Source of the DNA: UBA7862 sp050872785 | Lineage (GTDB): Bacteria; Bacillota; Clostridia; Christensenellales; UBA1242 | DNA: 7,468 bases | NCBI GenBank assembly: GCA_050872785.1 | Contig: JBNMHO010000023.1 | Span: forward strand, 1 to 7,468 | Direction: 5' to 3' | Shown: in pieces, positions 1 to 5,726 of the stretch | Layout of the letters: each line of letters opens with the position of its first letter | Position numbering within the stretch: the stretch's first letter is position 1 | Made by a program: the position numbers and the translations under genes | Notes under the pieces: model-generated | The model's input: only the letters and a program-made list of their open reading frames with translations | What the model was told of the DNA's origin: nothing | The model's database searches: none

Positions 1-432
1 ACGCATTTTAGGCAAATAATTTTCGTCATAATAAAATATGCAATAGTCACTTGCGTCAATCATTGCTTGATTTCTTTCAACATAAGCCCCTTTCCCCGCT
101 TTAACTCTTCCACAAAAATGGACTTCTTCCTCATAACATATCTTTTCAAAATCTATGCCATAAGTGGAACAGTATTTTTCTAATTTTTCCCTATCCGACT
201 GCAAAGTTGCCCTCTCATGCACGCAAGTGTAAAAAATTCTGCGAATATGTGGATATTTTTCTTTCAAATCAGAAACAATCTTGTAACAGAAATCATTAAA
301 CTTGCTTCTGCTGCCAAAAAGAAAAGTATCAACGCCATTTGCAATCAAATGTTCAACTATACCTTCTAATTTTAATATTTTATCTTCTGTTTCGACAAAA
401 ACTCTATGACCAAAAAATGAACAGGTTTGCAC
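1..432 (-). CDS. SLOG-like (DUF1273-type) protein, partial at left edge
   Basis: An open frame of 144 codons runs from a GTG at 430-432 to the left edge with no stop, so the 3' end is missing. The start is set by AGGAG about 6-7 bases upstream; no in-frame ATG lies near the start. The N-terminus reads VQTCSFFGHR, resembling the first strand and Gly/His/Arg turn of SLOG-superfamily proteins. It is followed by FLFGSRSKFND (about residues 35-45), KEKYPHIRRIFYTC, and a late block ERNQAMIDASDYCIFYYDEN typical of the 'you are a nobody-is-watching' strand-helix that lines the ligand pocket in DUF1273/YpsA-like members. SLOG domains are Rossmann-like and bind nucleotides or nucleotide-derived ligands; the substrate here is unknown. 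It is divergent from the small XRE gene and shares operator-like repeats with it, which suggests joint control. It is cysteine-rich for its size. Family assignment rests on recalled motifs, not on a search. Confidence 0.62.
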   Translation of the reverse strand, partial: MQTCSFFGHRVFVETEDKILKLEGIVEHLIANGVDTFLFGSRSKFNDFCYKIVSDLKEKYPHIRRIFYTCVHERATLQSDREKLEKYCSTYGIDFEKICYEEEVHFCGRVKAGKGAYVERNQAMIDASDYCIFYYDENYLPKMR

Positions 433-437
433 TTAAA

Positions 438-442
438 TCTCC
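438..442 (-). promoter_or_regulatory. Ribosome binding site deciding a GTG start
   Basis: The minus strand reads AGGAG followed by ATTTAA and then GTG. This spacing supports GTG at 432 as the start of the SLOG-like gene. The site directly abuts the 18-base inverted repeat at 444-461, so a protein bound there would sit between promoter and ribosome binding site. Confidence 0.6.
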
Positions 443-443
443 T

Positions 444-461
444 ATGTAGTTTTAACTACAT
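444..461. promoter_or_regulatory. Operator-like inverted repeat, copy 1 (ATGTAG-N6-CTACAT)
   Basis: The sequence ATGTAGTTTTAACTACAT has 8-base perfect arms around a 2-base centre. It lies over the predicted transcription start of the SLOG-like gene and just upstream of its ribosome binding site. It has the same length and the same outer six bases on each side as the copy at 498-515. Binding by the neighbouring XRE protein is an inference. Confidence 0.65.
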
Positions 462-463
462 CT

Positions 464-492
464 ATGATAGCACAAACTAAATTTTATACCAA
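464..492 (-). promoter_or_regulatory. Candidate promoter of the SLOG-like gene
   Basis: On the minus strand, TTGGTA (487-492, 4 of 6 to TTGACA) and TATCAT (464-469, 5 of 6 to TATAAT) are separated by 17 bases. The predicted start point near 457 falls inside the inverted repeat at 444-461, which would make that repeat a repressor site. Prediction from consensus only. Confidence 0.5.
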
Positions 493-497
493 ACATT

Positions 498-515
498 ATG
501 TAGGCATATCTACAT
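498..515. promoter_or_regulatory. Operator-like inverted repeat, copy 2 (ATGTAG-N6-CTACAT)
   Basis: The sequence ATGTAGGCATATCTACAT repeats the outer six bases of copy 1 exactly on both sides; one further pair (T497/A516) extends the arms to seven. It lies upstream of the SLOG-gene -35 region and near the midpoint of the divergent region, with its centre 54 bases from the centre of copy 1. Confidence 0.65.
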
Positions 516-551
516 ATTTTGCAATAGATATTTTGTTAATATTTAGGAAAG

Positions 552-557
552 TATAAA
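552..557 (+). promoter_or_regulatory. Candidate -10 element of the XRE gene
   Basis: TATAAA lies about 28 bases before the ATG. No good -35 hexamer is present at 16-18 bases (the sequences there are T-rich, such as ATTTTG). The placement is supported by the mirrored arrangement at the SLOG gene, where the -10 is likewise followed after 5 bases by TAGTTAAAAC. The weak -35 may mean low basal activity. Confidence 0.35.
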
Positions 558-558
558 T

Positions 559-576
559 ACATAGTTAAAACAACAG
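559..576. promoter_or_regulatory. Degenerate third operator-like copy in the XRE leader
   Basis: The plus-strand sequence ACATAGTTAAAACAACAG matches the minus-strand reading of copy 1 at 14 of 18 positions, including the block TAGTTAAAAC exactly (562-571). Both blocks sit 4-5 bases after a -10-like hexamer and 9-11 bases before the end of a GGAGA ribosome binding site, so the two divergent leaders are mirror images of one another. Weaker symmetry suggests a lower-affinity site. Confidence 0.45.
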
Positions 577-584
577 GAGAAATT

Positions 585-827
585 ATGACAATTTGTAAAG
601 CAGTTGGAATGAGAATTGCAAAACTACTCAGTGAAAGAAATATGACTTTGTATCGTTTGGAGCAAAAGTCAGGCATTTTACATGGCACAATGATGTGTAT
701 TATAAATGAAAGGAACAAGAATGTTACGCTCAAAACAATTTATCTTCTTGCCCGTGGGTTTGATATGACAATTCTCGAATTCTTAAATGACGAAGTATTT
801 TCCGACACCCGCCTAGAGGTTGAATAA
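585..827 (+). CDS. Small XRE/Cro-type HTH regulator
   Basis: An 80-residue protein consisting almost entirely of a Cro/C1-type helix-turn-helix. Residues 9-30 (MRIAKLLSERNMTLYRLEQKSG) and 31-50 give helices 1-4, with the recognition helix around GILHGTMMCIINER. The later block TLKTIYLLARGFDMTILEFLND is the usual XRE fifth-helix end. A GGAG five bases before ATG 585 supports this start; an internal ATG at 609 would drop eight residues but lacks a ribosome binding site. No sensor domain, signal peptide or membrane segment is visible, so any signal must come from a partner. It is divergent from the SLOG-like gene, with three operator-like repeats between them, and convergent with dnaJ across a shared hairpin. 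It is probably an autoregulator of the pair; that role is inferred from position. Confidence 0.85.
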   Translation: MTICKAVGMRIAKLLSERNMTLYRLEQKSGILHGTMMCIINERNKNVTLKTIYLLARGFDMTILEFLNDEVFSDTRLEVE

Positions 828-828
828 C

Positions 829-865
829 AAAAAAACCGCAAGCCGAGAGGGTTTGTGGTTTTTTT
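829..865. terminator. Bidirectional terminator between XRE gene and dnaJ
   Basis: AACCGCAAGCC (834-844) pairs with GGTTTGTGGTT (850-860) around a five-base GAGAG loop, flanked by seven A (829-835) and seven T (859-865). It starts two bases after the XRE stop and ends five bases before the dnaJ stop, so it should serve both. In plus-strand RNA the two imperfect pairs (838/856 and 842/852) are G-U wobbles; in minus-strand RNA they become C-A mismatches. The hairpin is therefore more stable for the XRE transcript than for the dnaJ transcript. Confidence 0.85.
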
Positions 866-869
866 AGAG

Positions 870-2009
870 TTATAGTTTTGCAAGTTTGTCTTGGTAGGCT
901 TTTGTCTTTTTGAACGCAGATGCGGACATGTTTTGCGATAGTTGCTCCATTATTTCTTTGTCTTTTCGTGACGCTTCTTTTGGCATTTCCACTCGAATTG
1001 TCACAATAAGGTCGCCGTAACTATCTCGCTGAAGCACTTTTACGCCTTTGTTTTTAAGTCGCATAATGGTGTTTGGCTGAGTAAGTGCTGGGATATCTAG
1101 GTCAAACGTTCCGTCTGCAAGCGGAATTGTAACTTTGCCCCCAAGATATGCTGTTGTAAATGGAATAGGCAAATCCAAAAGCAAGTTGAAGCCGTCACGC
1201 ACCAAAATTGGGTGTGGGGTTACAGTTATGCTTATTGTAAGGTCACCATTTGGCCCATTTTTTATGGACGCATTGCCCTTTCCACGCATTGTTATAACTT
1301 GGTTGTTGTCAATTCCCGCTGGAATTTTAACTTTTATTTCTTGGGCTTTTTTCACGCTTCCACGGCCCAAACAATCTGGGCATTTAACTTTGATAATTCT
1401 GCCGGTTCCATTGCAAGTTTTGCAAGGTCCAACGGTTTGCACTTGACCAAAAATGGAGTTTTGAACGGTTCTCACTTGTCCCGAGCCGTGGCAATCTGGG
1501 CAAGTTGTATATTCCTTTCCGTCCTTTGCCCCAGTGCCAGAACAATGTTCGCACTTTTCAAGTCTGTTTATTTTAATCGTTTTTTCACAACCAAAAACAG
1601 CCTCTTTGAAGCTTAGGTTCATTGCTAGGTTAATGTCTTCGCCCGGCACTTGAACGCTGCTTTGCCTTCTTCCGCCACCAAATGACGAAGAAAACATGTC
1701 AAATAAATCTTCAAACCCGCCAAAACTTGCCCCACCAGAAAAGCCACCACCGCCAAATGGGTTTCCGCCCCCAAAGAATTCGTTTGGGTTGGCGGAGCCA
1801 TATTGGTCATAACTTGCCCTTTTGTTGCTGTCGCCCAAAACTTCATATGCTTCGTTCACTTCCTTAAACTTTTGGGCACACTCGTCATCATTTGGGTGCA
1901 AGTCGGGGTGATACTGTTTTGCCAGTTTTCTGTATGCAGATTTTATCTCGTCTTGAGAAGCATTTTTTTCAACACCAAGAATTTTATAATAATCTTTGTT
2001 GCTTGGCAT
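870..2009 (-). CDS. dnaJ: Chaperone protein DnaJ (type I Hsp40)
   Basis: A cytosolic co-chaperone of 379 residues that binds unfolded proteins, delivers them to DnaK and stimulates DnaK ATP hydrolysis. All type I domains are present in order: J-domain (about 5-70) with the HPD loop at 34-36; a Gly/Phe-rich linker (about 79-113) including FGGGNPFGGGGF; four zinc-binding repeats CEHCSGTG (153-160), CPDCHGSG (170-177), CKTCNGTG (196-203) and CPDCLGRG (210-217); and the C-terminal substrate-binding beta domains with NGPNGDL. Length is normal. The ATG is 11 bases after the dnaK stop, with an AAGGG ribosome binding site overlapping the dnaK end, so it is the last gene of the operon. In many Bacillota prmA follows; here a terminator follows directly. 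Confidence 0.98.
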   Translation of the reverse strand: MPSNKDYYKILGVEKNASQDEIKSAYRKLAKQYHPDLHPNDDECAQKFKEVNEAYEVLGDSNKRASYDQYGSANPNEFFGGGNPFGGGGFSGGASFGGFEDLFDMFSSSFGGGRRQSSVQVPGEDINLAMNLSFKEAVFGCEKTIKINRLEKCEHCSGTGAKDGKEYTTCPDCHGSGQVRTVQNSIFGQVQTVGPCKTCNGTGRIIKVKCPDCLGRGSVKKAQEIKVKIPAGIDNNQVITMRGKGNASIKNGPNGDLTISITVTPHPILVRDGFNLLLDLPIPFTTAYLGGKVTIPLADGTFDLDIPALTQPNTIMRLKNKGVKVLQRDSYGDLIVTIRVEMPKEASRKDKEIMEQLSQNMSASAFKKTKAYQDKLAKL

Positions 2010-2020
2010 ATCTTCTTCCC

Positions 2021-3856
2021 TTATTTGCTTTCCTTATCTTCTTTTTTATCTTTGTCGTCAATGATAATTTCATCGTCATTGGCGTCTTGTTTGTTTTCTT
2101 CCTTTGCTTTTGCTTCTTTTGATGCTTGGGCATAAAGGTTGGAAATAACACTGCTTGAACTTGCAGAAAGTTCTTCAAGAGCCTTTCTTATTTGTTCAAC
2201 ATCTTCGGTGTCAATATCTCTCTTGCATTTGTCAATGTCTGCTTGAAGTTTTGTTTTGTCTTGTTCAGAAAGTTTATCTCCGTTTTCTTTAAGCATTTTT
2301 TCAAGAGAGTTAATCATGTTTTCAGCATTGTTCTTTGTTTCAAACAATTCTTTTTTCTTTTTGTCTTCGTCAGCAAATTTCTCTGCTTCCTTAATTGCTT
2401 CATCAATATCTTTTTCACTAAGATTGCTTGAAGCGGTGATTGTTATGCTTTGCTCCTTATTTGTCCCAAGGTCTTTTGCAGAAACATGCACAATGCCATT
2501 GGCGTCAATGTCAAATGTAACTTCAATTTGTGGCACGCCTCTTGGTGCTGGTGGAATGTCTGTCAAACTAAATCTGCCCAAAGTTTTGTTGCCACTTGCA
2601 AATTCTCTTTCACCTTGCAAAACATGAATATCAACGCCTGGTTGATTGTCTGTTGCAGTTGAGAAAATTTGAGATTTTTTGGTTGGAATTGTTGTGTTTC
2701 TGTCAATAAGTTTTGTAAAAATTCCGCCCAAAGTTTCAATGCCAAGTGAAAGTGGTGTAACATCAAGCAAAAGCACGTCTTTAACTTCGCCAGCAAGAAC
2801 ACCACCTTGAATTGCTGCACCCATTGCAACACATTCGTCTGGGTTGATGCCTTTGAATGGTTCTTTGCCAGTTATTTTCTTAACTTCTTCCATAACGGCT
2901 GGAATTCTTGTTGAACCACCAACCAAAATAACTTTGTCGATTTCGCTCAAAGAAAGTTTGCTGTCTTTCAATGCTTGTGACACAGCGGTGCTTGTTCTTT
3001 CAACAAGGTCTGCAGTGATTGCGTCAAATTTTGCACGAGTCAAATCATATTCAAAGTGTTTTGGGCCCGTTGCGTCCGCTGTTATAAATGGAAGGTTGAT
3101 TGTCGTTTTCAAAACGCTTGAAAGGTCAATTTTCGCCTTTTCGCTTGCTTCCTTAATTCTTTGCATTGCAAGTTTGTCTTTTGAAAGGTCAATTCCTTCT
3201 TTTGCCTTAAACTCACTTACAATAAGGTCCATAATTCTCTTATCAAAGTCGTCACCACCAAGTCGGCAGTCACCAGCGGTTGCAATAACTTCAAACACGC
3301 CGTCACCAATTTCAAGAATTGAAACGTCGAATGTGCCGCCACCTAGGTCATAGACCAAAATCTTTTGGCTCTTGCCGTCTGTTTTGTCAAGTCCATAAGC
3401 AAGAGAGGCTGCTGTTGGTTCGTTGATGATACGAAGAACATCAAGACCAGCAATTTTGCCTGCGTCTTTTGTTGCTTGACGTTGGCTATCTGTAAAGTAT
3501 GCTGGAACAGTAATAACTGCTTGAGTTACTTTTGTTCCAAGATAACTTTCTGCGTCTTGTTTAAGTTTTTGCAAAATCATTGCAGAAATTTCTTGTGGTG
3601 AATATTGCTTGCCGTCAATAGTTACACGATAGTCTGTTCCCATTTCCCTTTTAATTGACAAAACCGTGTTGTCTGGGTTTGCAACAGCTTGACGTTTTGC
3701 CACTTGTCCCACAAGTCTTTCACCTTTTGAAAAGGCAACAACAGATGGAGTTGTTCTTTCTCCTTCTGCATTTGGAATGACTGTTGCAGTCTTGCCTTCC
3801 ATAACTGCAACACATGAATTTGTTGTTCCTAGGTCAATACCAATAACTTTTCCCAT
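2021..3856 (-). CDS. dnaK: Chaperone protein DnaK (Hsp70)
   Basis: The central ATP-dependent chaperone of 611 residues. The nucleotide-binding domain shows GIDLGTTNS (6-14), INEPTAASLAYGLD (144-157), DLGGGTFDVSIL (170-181) and LVGGSTRIPAV (311-321). The hydrophobic linker DVLLLDVTPLS (360-370) leads into the peptide-binding beta domain, a helical lid, and a Lys/Asp-rich tail ending DDKDKKEDKESK. After SIKREMG (67-73) the chain goes almost at once to SPQEISAMIL (86-95), so the roughly 24-residue insert found in Gram-negative DnaK proteins is absent, a recognised monoderm signature. In phosphate-2 loop TAGDCRLGGDDFD a Cys (197) occupies a variable position. The start has AAGGAG eight bases upstream. 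It lies 45 bases after grpE and is transcribed with it under HrcA/CIRCE control. Confidence 0.99.
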   Translation of the reverse strand: MGKVIGIDLGTTNSCVAVMEGKTATVIPNAEGERTTPSVVAFSKGERLVGQVAKRQAVANPDNTVLSIKREMGTDYRVTIDGKQYSPQEISAMILQKLKQDAESYLGTKVTQAVITVPAYFTDSQRQATKDAGKIAGLDVLRIINEPTAASLAYGLDKTDGKSQKILVYDLGGGTFDVSILEIGDGVFEVIATAGDCRLGGDDFDKRIMDLIVSEFKAKEGIDLSKDKLAMQRIKEASEKAKIDLSSVLKTTINLPFITADATGPKHFEYDLTRAKFDAITADLVERTSTAVSQALKDSKLSLSEIDKVILVGGSTRIPAVMEEVKKITGKEPFKGINPDECVAMGAAIQGGVLAGEVKDVLLLDVTPLSLGIETLGGIFTKLIDRNTTIPTKKSQIFSTATDNQPGVDIHVLQGEREFASGNKTLGRFSLTDIPPAPRGVPQIEVTFDIDANGIVHVSAKDLGTNKEQSITITASSNLSEKDIDEAIKEAEKFADEDKKKKELFETKNNAENMINSLEKMLKENGDKLSEQDKTKLQADIDKCKRDIDTEDVEQIRKALEELSASSSSVISNLYAQASKEAKAKEENKQDANDDEIIIDDKDKKEDKESK

Positions 3857-3901
3857 AATATTTATCTCCTTAAATTATAATTAACTTATTTTTTGCCATG
3901 G

Positions 3902-4492
3902 TTATTTTGCAACAACCACTTGGCTATATTTGATAACCTTGTCACCAAGGGTGTATCCGCTTTCTGTTTCGTCAATGATTATGCCTGCCTTTGTCTTGCC
4001 GTCTGCAACGCTTAAAATTGCATTGTGCAAATTAGGGTCGAACTTCACACCAACTGCCTTAATTTTCTTAACTCCAAGTTTCTCTAAGGCTTGCATAATG
4101 TTTTTTTCAATCATGTTTATGCCCTCAAGACTCTTTTCGTCAGAAATCATTTTCTTTGCCTTTTTGAAGCTATCTAGTGCTGGAAGAATACTTTCTAGTG
4201 CCTTTGTCTGCCCGTCTAGGAAAGATTTTTCAATCTCATCTCTCGCTCGCTTGCGATAGTTCTCAAAGTCTTTTTCAAGGTCTTTCTCGTCATTCAAGAT
4301 TTTTGCCATTTGAAGTTTAATCGCATCAAACTCCTCCATTGTCATACTTACGGTCTTTTTTTCTTCGGGTGGAGTTTGCTCTTTGCAGTCGCATTTTTCT
4401 TCTTCACAGCACTTTTTCTTTTCTGCTTGAATGTTCTCGACTTTTTCTTTCATTTTTTCATGTTTTGTTTCTTTATTTTGTTCAGGTGTCAT
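3902..4492 (-). CDS. grpE: GrpE, nucleotide exchange factor for DnaK
   Basis: A 196-residue protein that releases ADP from DnaK, acting as a dimer in the cytosol. A charged, probably disordered N-terminus (1-48) is followed by a long helix (about 49-105, with DLEKDFENYRKRARDEIE), a four-helix-bundle segment, and the C-terminal beta wing (about 140-196) with GVKFDPNLHNAILSV and the terminal VIKYSQVVVAK; all are family hallmarks. The ATG overlaps the end of hrcA by 11 bases, and the ribosome binding site GGAGGT lies inside the hrcA 3' end, so translation is probably coupled. Unusual: the disordered N-terminus contains four cysteines in a CC-x4-C-x-C pattern (C28, C29, C34, C36). Confidence 0.97.
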   Translation of the reverse strand: MTPEQNKETKHEKMKEKVENIQAEKKKCCEEEKCDCKEQTPPEEKKTVSMTMEEFDAIKLQMAKILNDEKDLEKDFENYRKRARDEIEKSFLDGQTKALESILPALDSFKKAKKMISDEKSLEGINMIEKNIMQALEKLGVKKIKAVGVKFDPNLHNAILSVADGKTKAGIIIDETESGYTLGDKVIKYSQVVVAK

Positions 4493-5531
4493 TTTTACCT
4501 CCGTTTGTCAGTTTGTTTTTCAACTCGTCTGAAACAAATTTCAAAACTCCAGCAATGTTTGCATAGTCAATTCTTTCTGGTCCTATAATTCCAAAAGTTG
4601 CAATCTTTTTGCCGTCCAAAACAAGTGGCGCTTTTATAACCGCACAATCTGTTAGCATATTGTCACTTTCTTCTCCAAAGTCAACCGTTACGCTTTCGTC
4701 ATCTGTGGTCATAATGTTTTTTAAACTTTCCGAATCGTCAAGCACTTTAAGAATATTTTTTGCACTTTCAACGCTGGTGTCTGGACTTTCAAGAAGTTTT
4801 ATTATGCCTTGATTTGAAACCTTGCTTTTTGTGTGATTGTAATAAGCACTTAAAACTTCAAGCACAAGTTTAAACACTTCGTCATACTTACGCATACTTT
4901 CCTTAACTCCAAAACTAAAATTGTCCATGTTTTGCGTAAGATAACTTATATTCTTGCCTCCAAAAATTGCCGAAAAGACACTGCTTGCATTGTCACAATC
5001 TTGTTTTGTAACACTGGAATTTGCTTCAATGGTGTTTGAAATTGCCCCAGCATTTGTTTCCACCAGAACAAGCACCTGTGAATTTAGCAACCATATAACC
5101 TTAATTGATTGCACTGTCAAATTTTCAAAACCATCAAACATAAAAACCGTTGGATAATTGGTTTTTGTGGAAATTGCTTTTGAAATTGACTCTACAATTT
5201 CACTAAGATTATTTGTTCTTGCAAACAATTTGTCCCTAACATCTTGCAAGTCTTTTGTGGAATATTTTGTGTCCTTTAATGTTTCATTTACAAAAAACCT
5301 GTAAGCCTGTGTCGTTGGCACTCTGCCACTTGATGTGTGAAGTTGTTTCAAAAACCCCATAGCCTCAAGTGCATTAAGTTCGTTCCGAATGGTTGCGGTG
5401 GACAAATCATGTAGAGTTGTCTTCTGCACAAGCAAACTTGTAATTGGGCTGGCAAGTTTTATATAATTGTCAACGGCATAATACAAAATTGCCCTTTTTC
5501 TATCCGAAAGTTTTGGCAAATCGTCTTTCAC
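4482..5531 (-). CDS. hrcA: Heat-inducible transcription repressor HrcA
   Basis: Repressor of class I heat-shock genes; it binds CIRCE and normally depends on GroEL to stay active. I place the start at GTG 5529-5531 (349 residues): AAGGAG at 5541-5546 lies nine bases before it. A longer reading from GTG 5561 has no ribosome binding site and would place AAGGAG inside the gene. The N-terminal winged helix is clear: LSDRKRAILYYAVDNYI, then STATIRNELNALEAMGFLKQLHTSSGRVPTTQAYRFFV split over the recognition helix and wing. The middle GAF-like domain contains LVLVETNAGAISN, and the C-terminus has FGIIGPERIDYANIAGVLKFVSDEL, the family's closing signature. Length is normal. It is first gene of the hrcA-grpE-dnaK-dnaJ operon and autoregulated through the CIRCE element in its leader. 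Confidence 0.96.
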   Translation of the reverse strand: MKDDLPKLSDRKRAILYYAVDNYIKLASPITSLLVQKTTLHDLSTATIRNELNALEAMGFLKQLHTSSGRVPTTQAYRFFVNETLKDTKYSTKDLQDVRDKLFARTNNLSEIVESISKAISTKTNYPTVFMFDGFENLTVQSIKVIWLLNSQVLVLVETNAGAISNTIEANSSVTKQDCDNASSVFSAIFGGKNISYLTQNMDNFSFGVKESMRKYDEVFKLVLEVLSAYYNHTKSKVSNQGIIKLLESPDTSVESAKNILKVLDDSESLKNIMTTDDESVTVDFGEESDNMLTDCAVIKAPLVLDGKKIATFGIIGPERIDYANIAGVLKFVSDELKNKLTNGGKNDT

Positions 5532-5540
5532 AAGCACCTT

Positions 5541-5546
5541 CTCCTT
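5541..5546 (-). promoter_or_regulatory. Ribosome binding site that decides the hrcA start
   Basis: AAGGAG on the minus strand is nine bases before GTG 5531 and only three before GTG 5537. The upstream candidate GTG 5561 is preceded by AT-rich sequence with no purine-rich site. The start at 5531 is therefore preferred. Confidence 0.7.
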
Positions 5547-5577
5547 TAAAAACTTTAGCACAAGATTAAAATTGTTG

Positions 5578-5604
5578 TTAGCAATCTCTATCTTTGAGTG
5601 CTAG
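5578..5604. promoter_or_regulatory. CIRCE operator (HrcA binding site)
   Basis: TTAGCAATC, nine bases, then GAGTGCTAG: this matches the CIRCE consensus TTAGCACTC-N9-GAGTGCTAA with one mismatch in each arm. It lies just downstream of the hrcA -10 region, covering the predicted start point near 5601-5603, the usual place for HrcA repression. The promoter-proximal arm also forms part of a perfect 12-base palindrome, AGTGCTAGCACT (5597-5608). Confidence 0.95.
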
Positions 5605-5608
5605 CACT

Positions 5609-5636
5609 ATTATATGCATAAAAAATAAAAAGTCAA
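5609..5636 (-). promoter_or_regulatory. hrcA operon promoter (sigma-A type)
   Basis: On the minus strand, TTGACT (5631-5636) and a perfect TATAAT (5609-5614) are separated by 16 bases. The start point predicted from this lies inside the CIRCE element. A second set, TTGACA (5645-5650) and TATTTT (5622-5627) with a 17-base spacer, overlaps it and could be a weaker tandem promoter. Confidence 0.8.
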
Positions 5637-5656
5637 CACTTTTTTGTCAACTTTTT
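5620..5656 (-). terminator. Weak hairpin terminator of the 308-residue gene, overlapping the hrcA promoter
   Basis: In minus-strand RNA AAAAAGUUGACA (5656-5645) can pair with UGUUGACUUUUU (5638-5627) around a six-base AAAAAG loop, with two G-U wobbles, followed by A and six U (5625-5620). It ends about 70 bases after the stop at 5727. The stem is A-U rich with only two G-C pairs, so it may terminate poorly. The same bases contain the hrcA -35 hexamer. Confidence 0.4.
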
Positions 5657-5726
5657 AAAATTTTTTTTATTTTTTTTCTGACAACTTACAATAATCGCCA
5701 TTTTTCTATTTTTTCTTTCTTATTTT

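Noticed and set aside
536..733. 65-codon minus-strand frame with hydrophobic translation overlapping the XRE gene
   Set aside because: It is opposite the clear helix-turn-helix gene, lacks a ribosome binding site and would lack a promoter of its own.
1135..2135. Several plus-strand frames (up to 134 codons) antisense to dnaJ and the dnaK end
   Set aside because: The translations are low-complexity, Phe/Cys-rich shadows of Lys/Glu/Gly codons in the real genes, and dnaJ/dnaK identity on the other strand is certain.
2844..3353. 169-codon open frame on the plus strand, antisense to dnaK
   Set aside because: Long antisense frames opposite hsp70/dnaK genes are a well-known consequence of dnaK codon use. 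There is no ribosome binding site of note, no promoter, and the translation shows no recognisable domain.
4310..4588. Phe/Leu-rich plus-strand frames resembling membrane peptides opposite grpE
   Set aside because: The hydrophobicity is the reverse complement of the Lys/Glu-rich GrpE N-terminus; no start signals support translation.
5644..5684. Inverted pair TTGTCA / TGACAA around a T-rich stretch upstream of hrcA
   Set aside because: Arms of six bases with about 29 bases of low-complexity T/A between them are likely fortuitous; the shorter hairpin at 5627-5656 explains part of the same sequence better.
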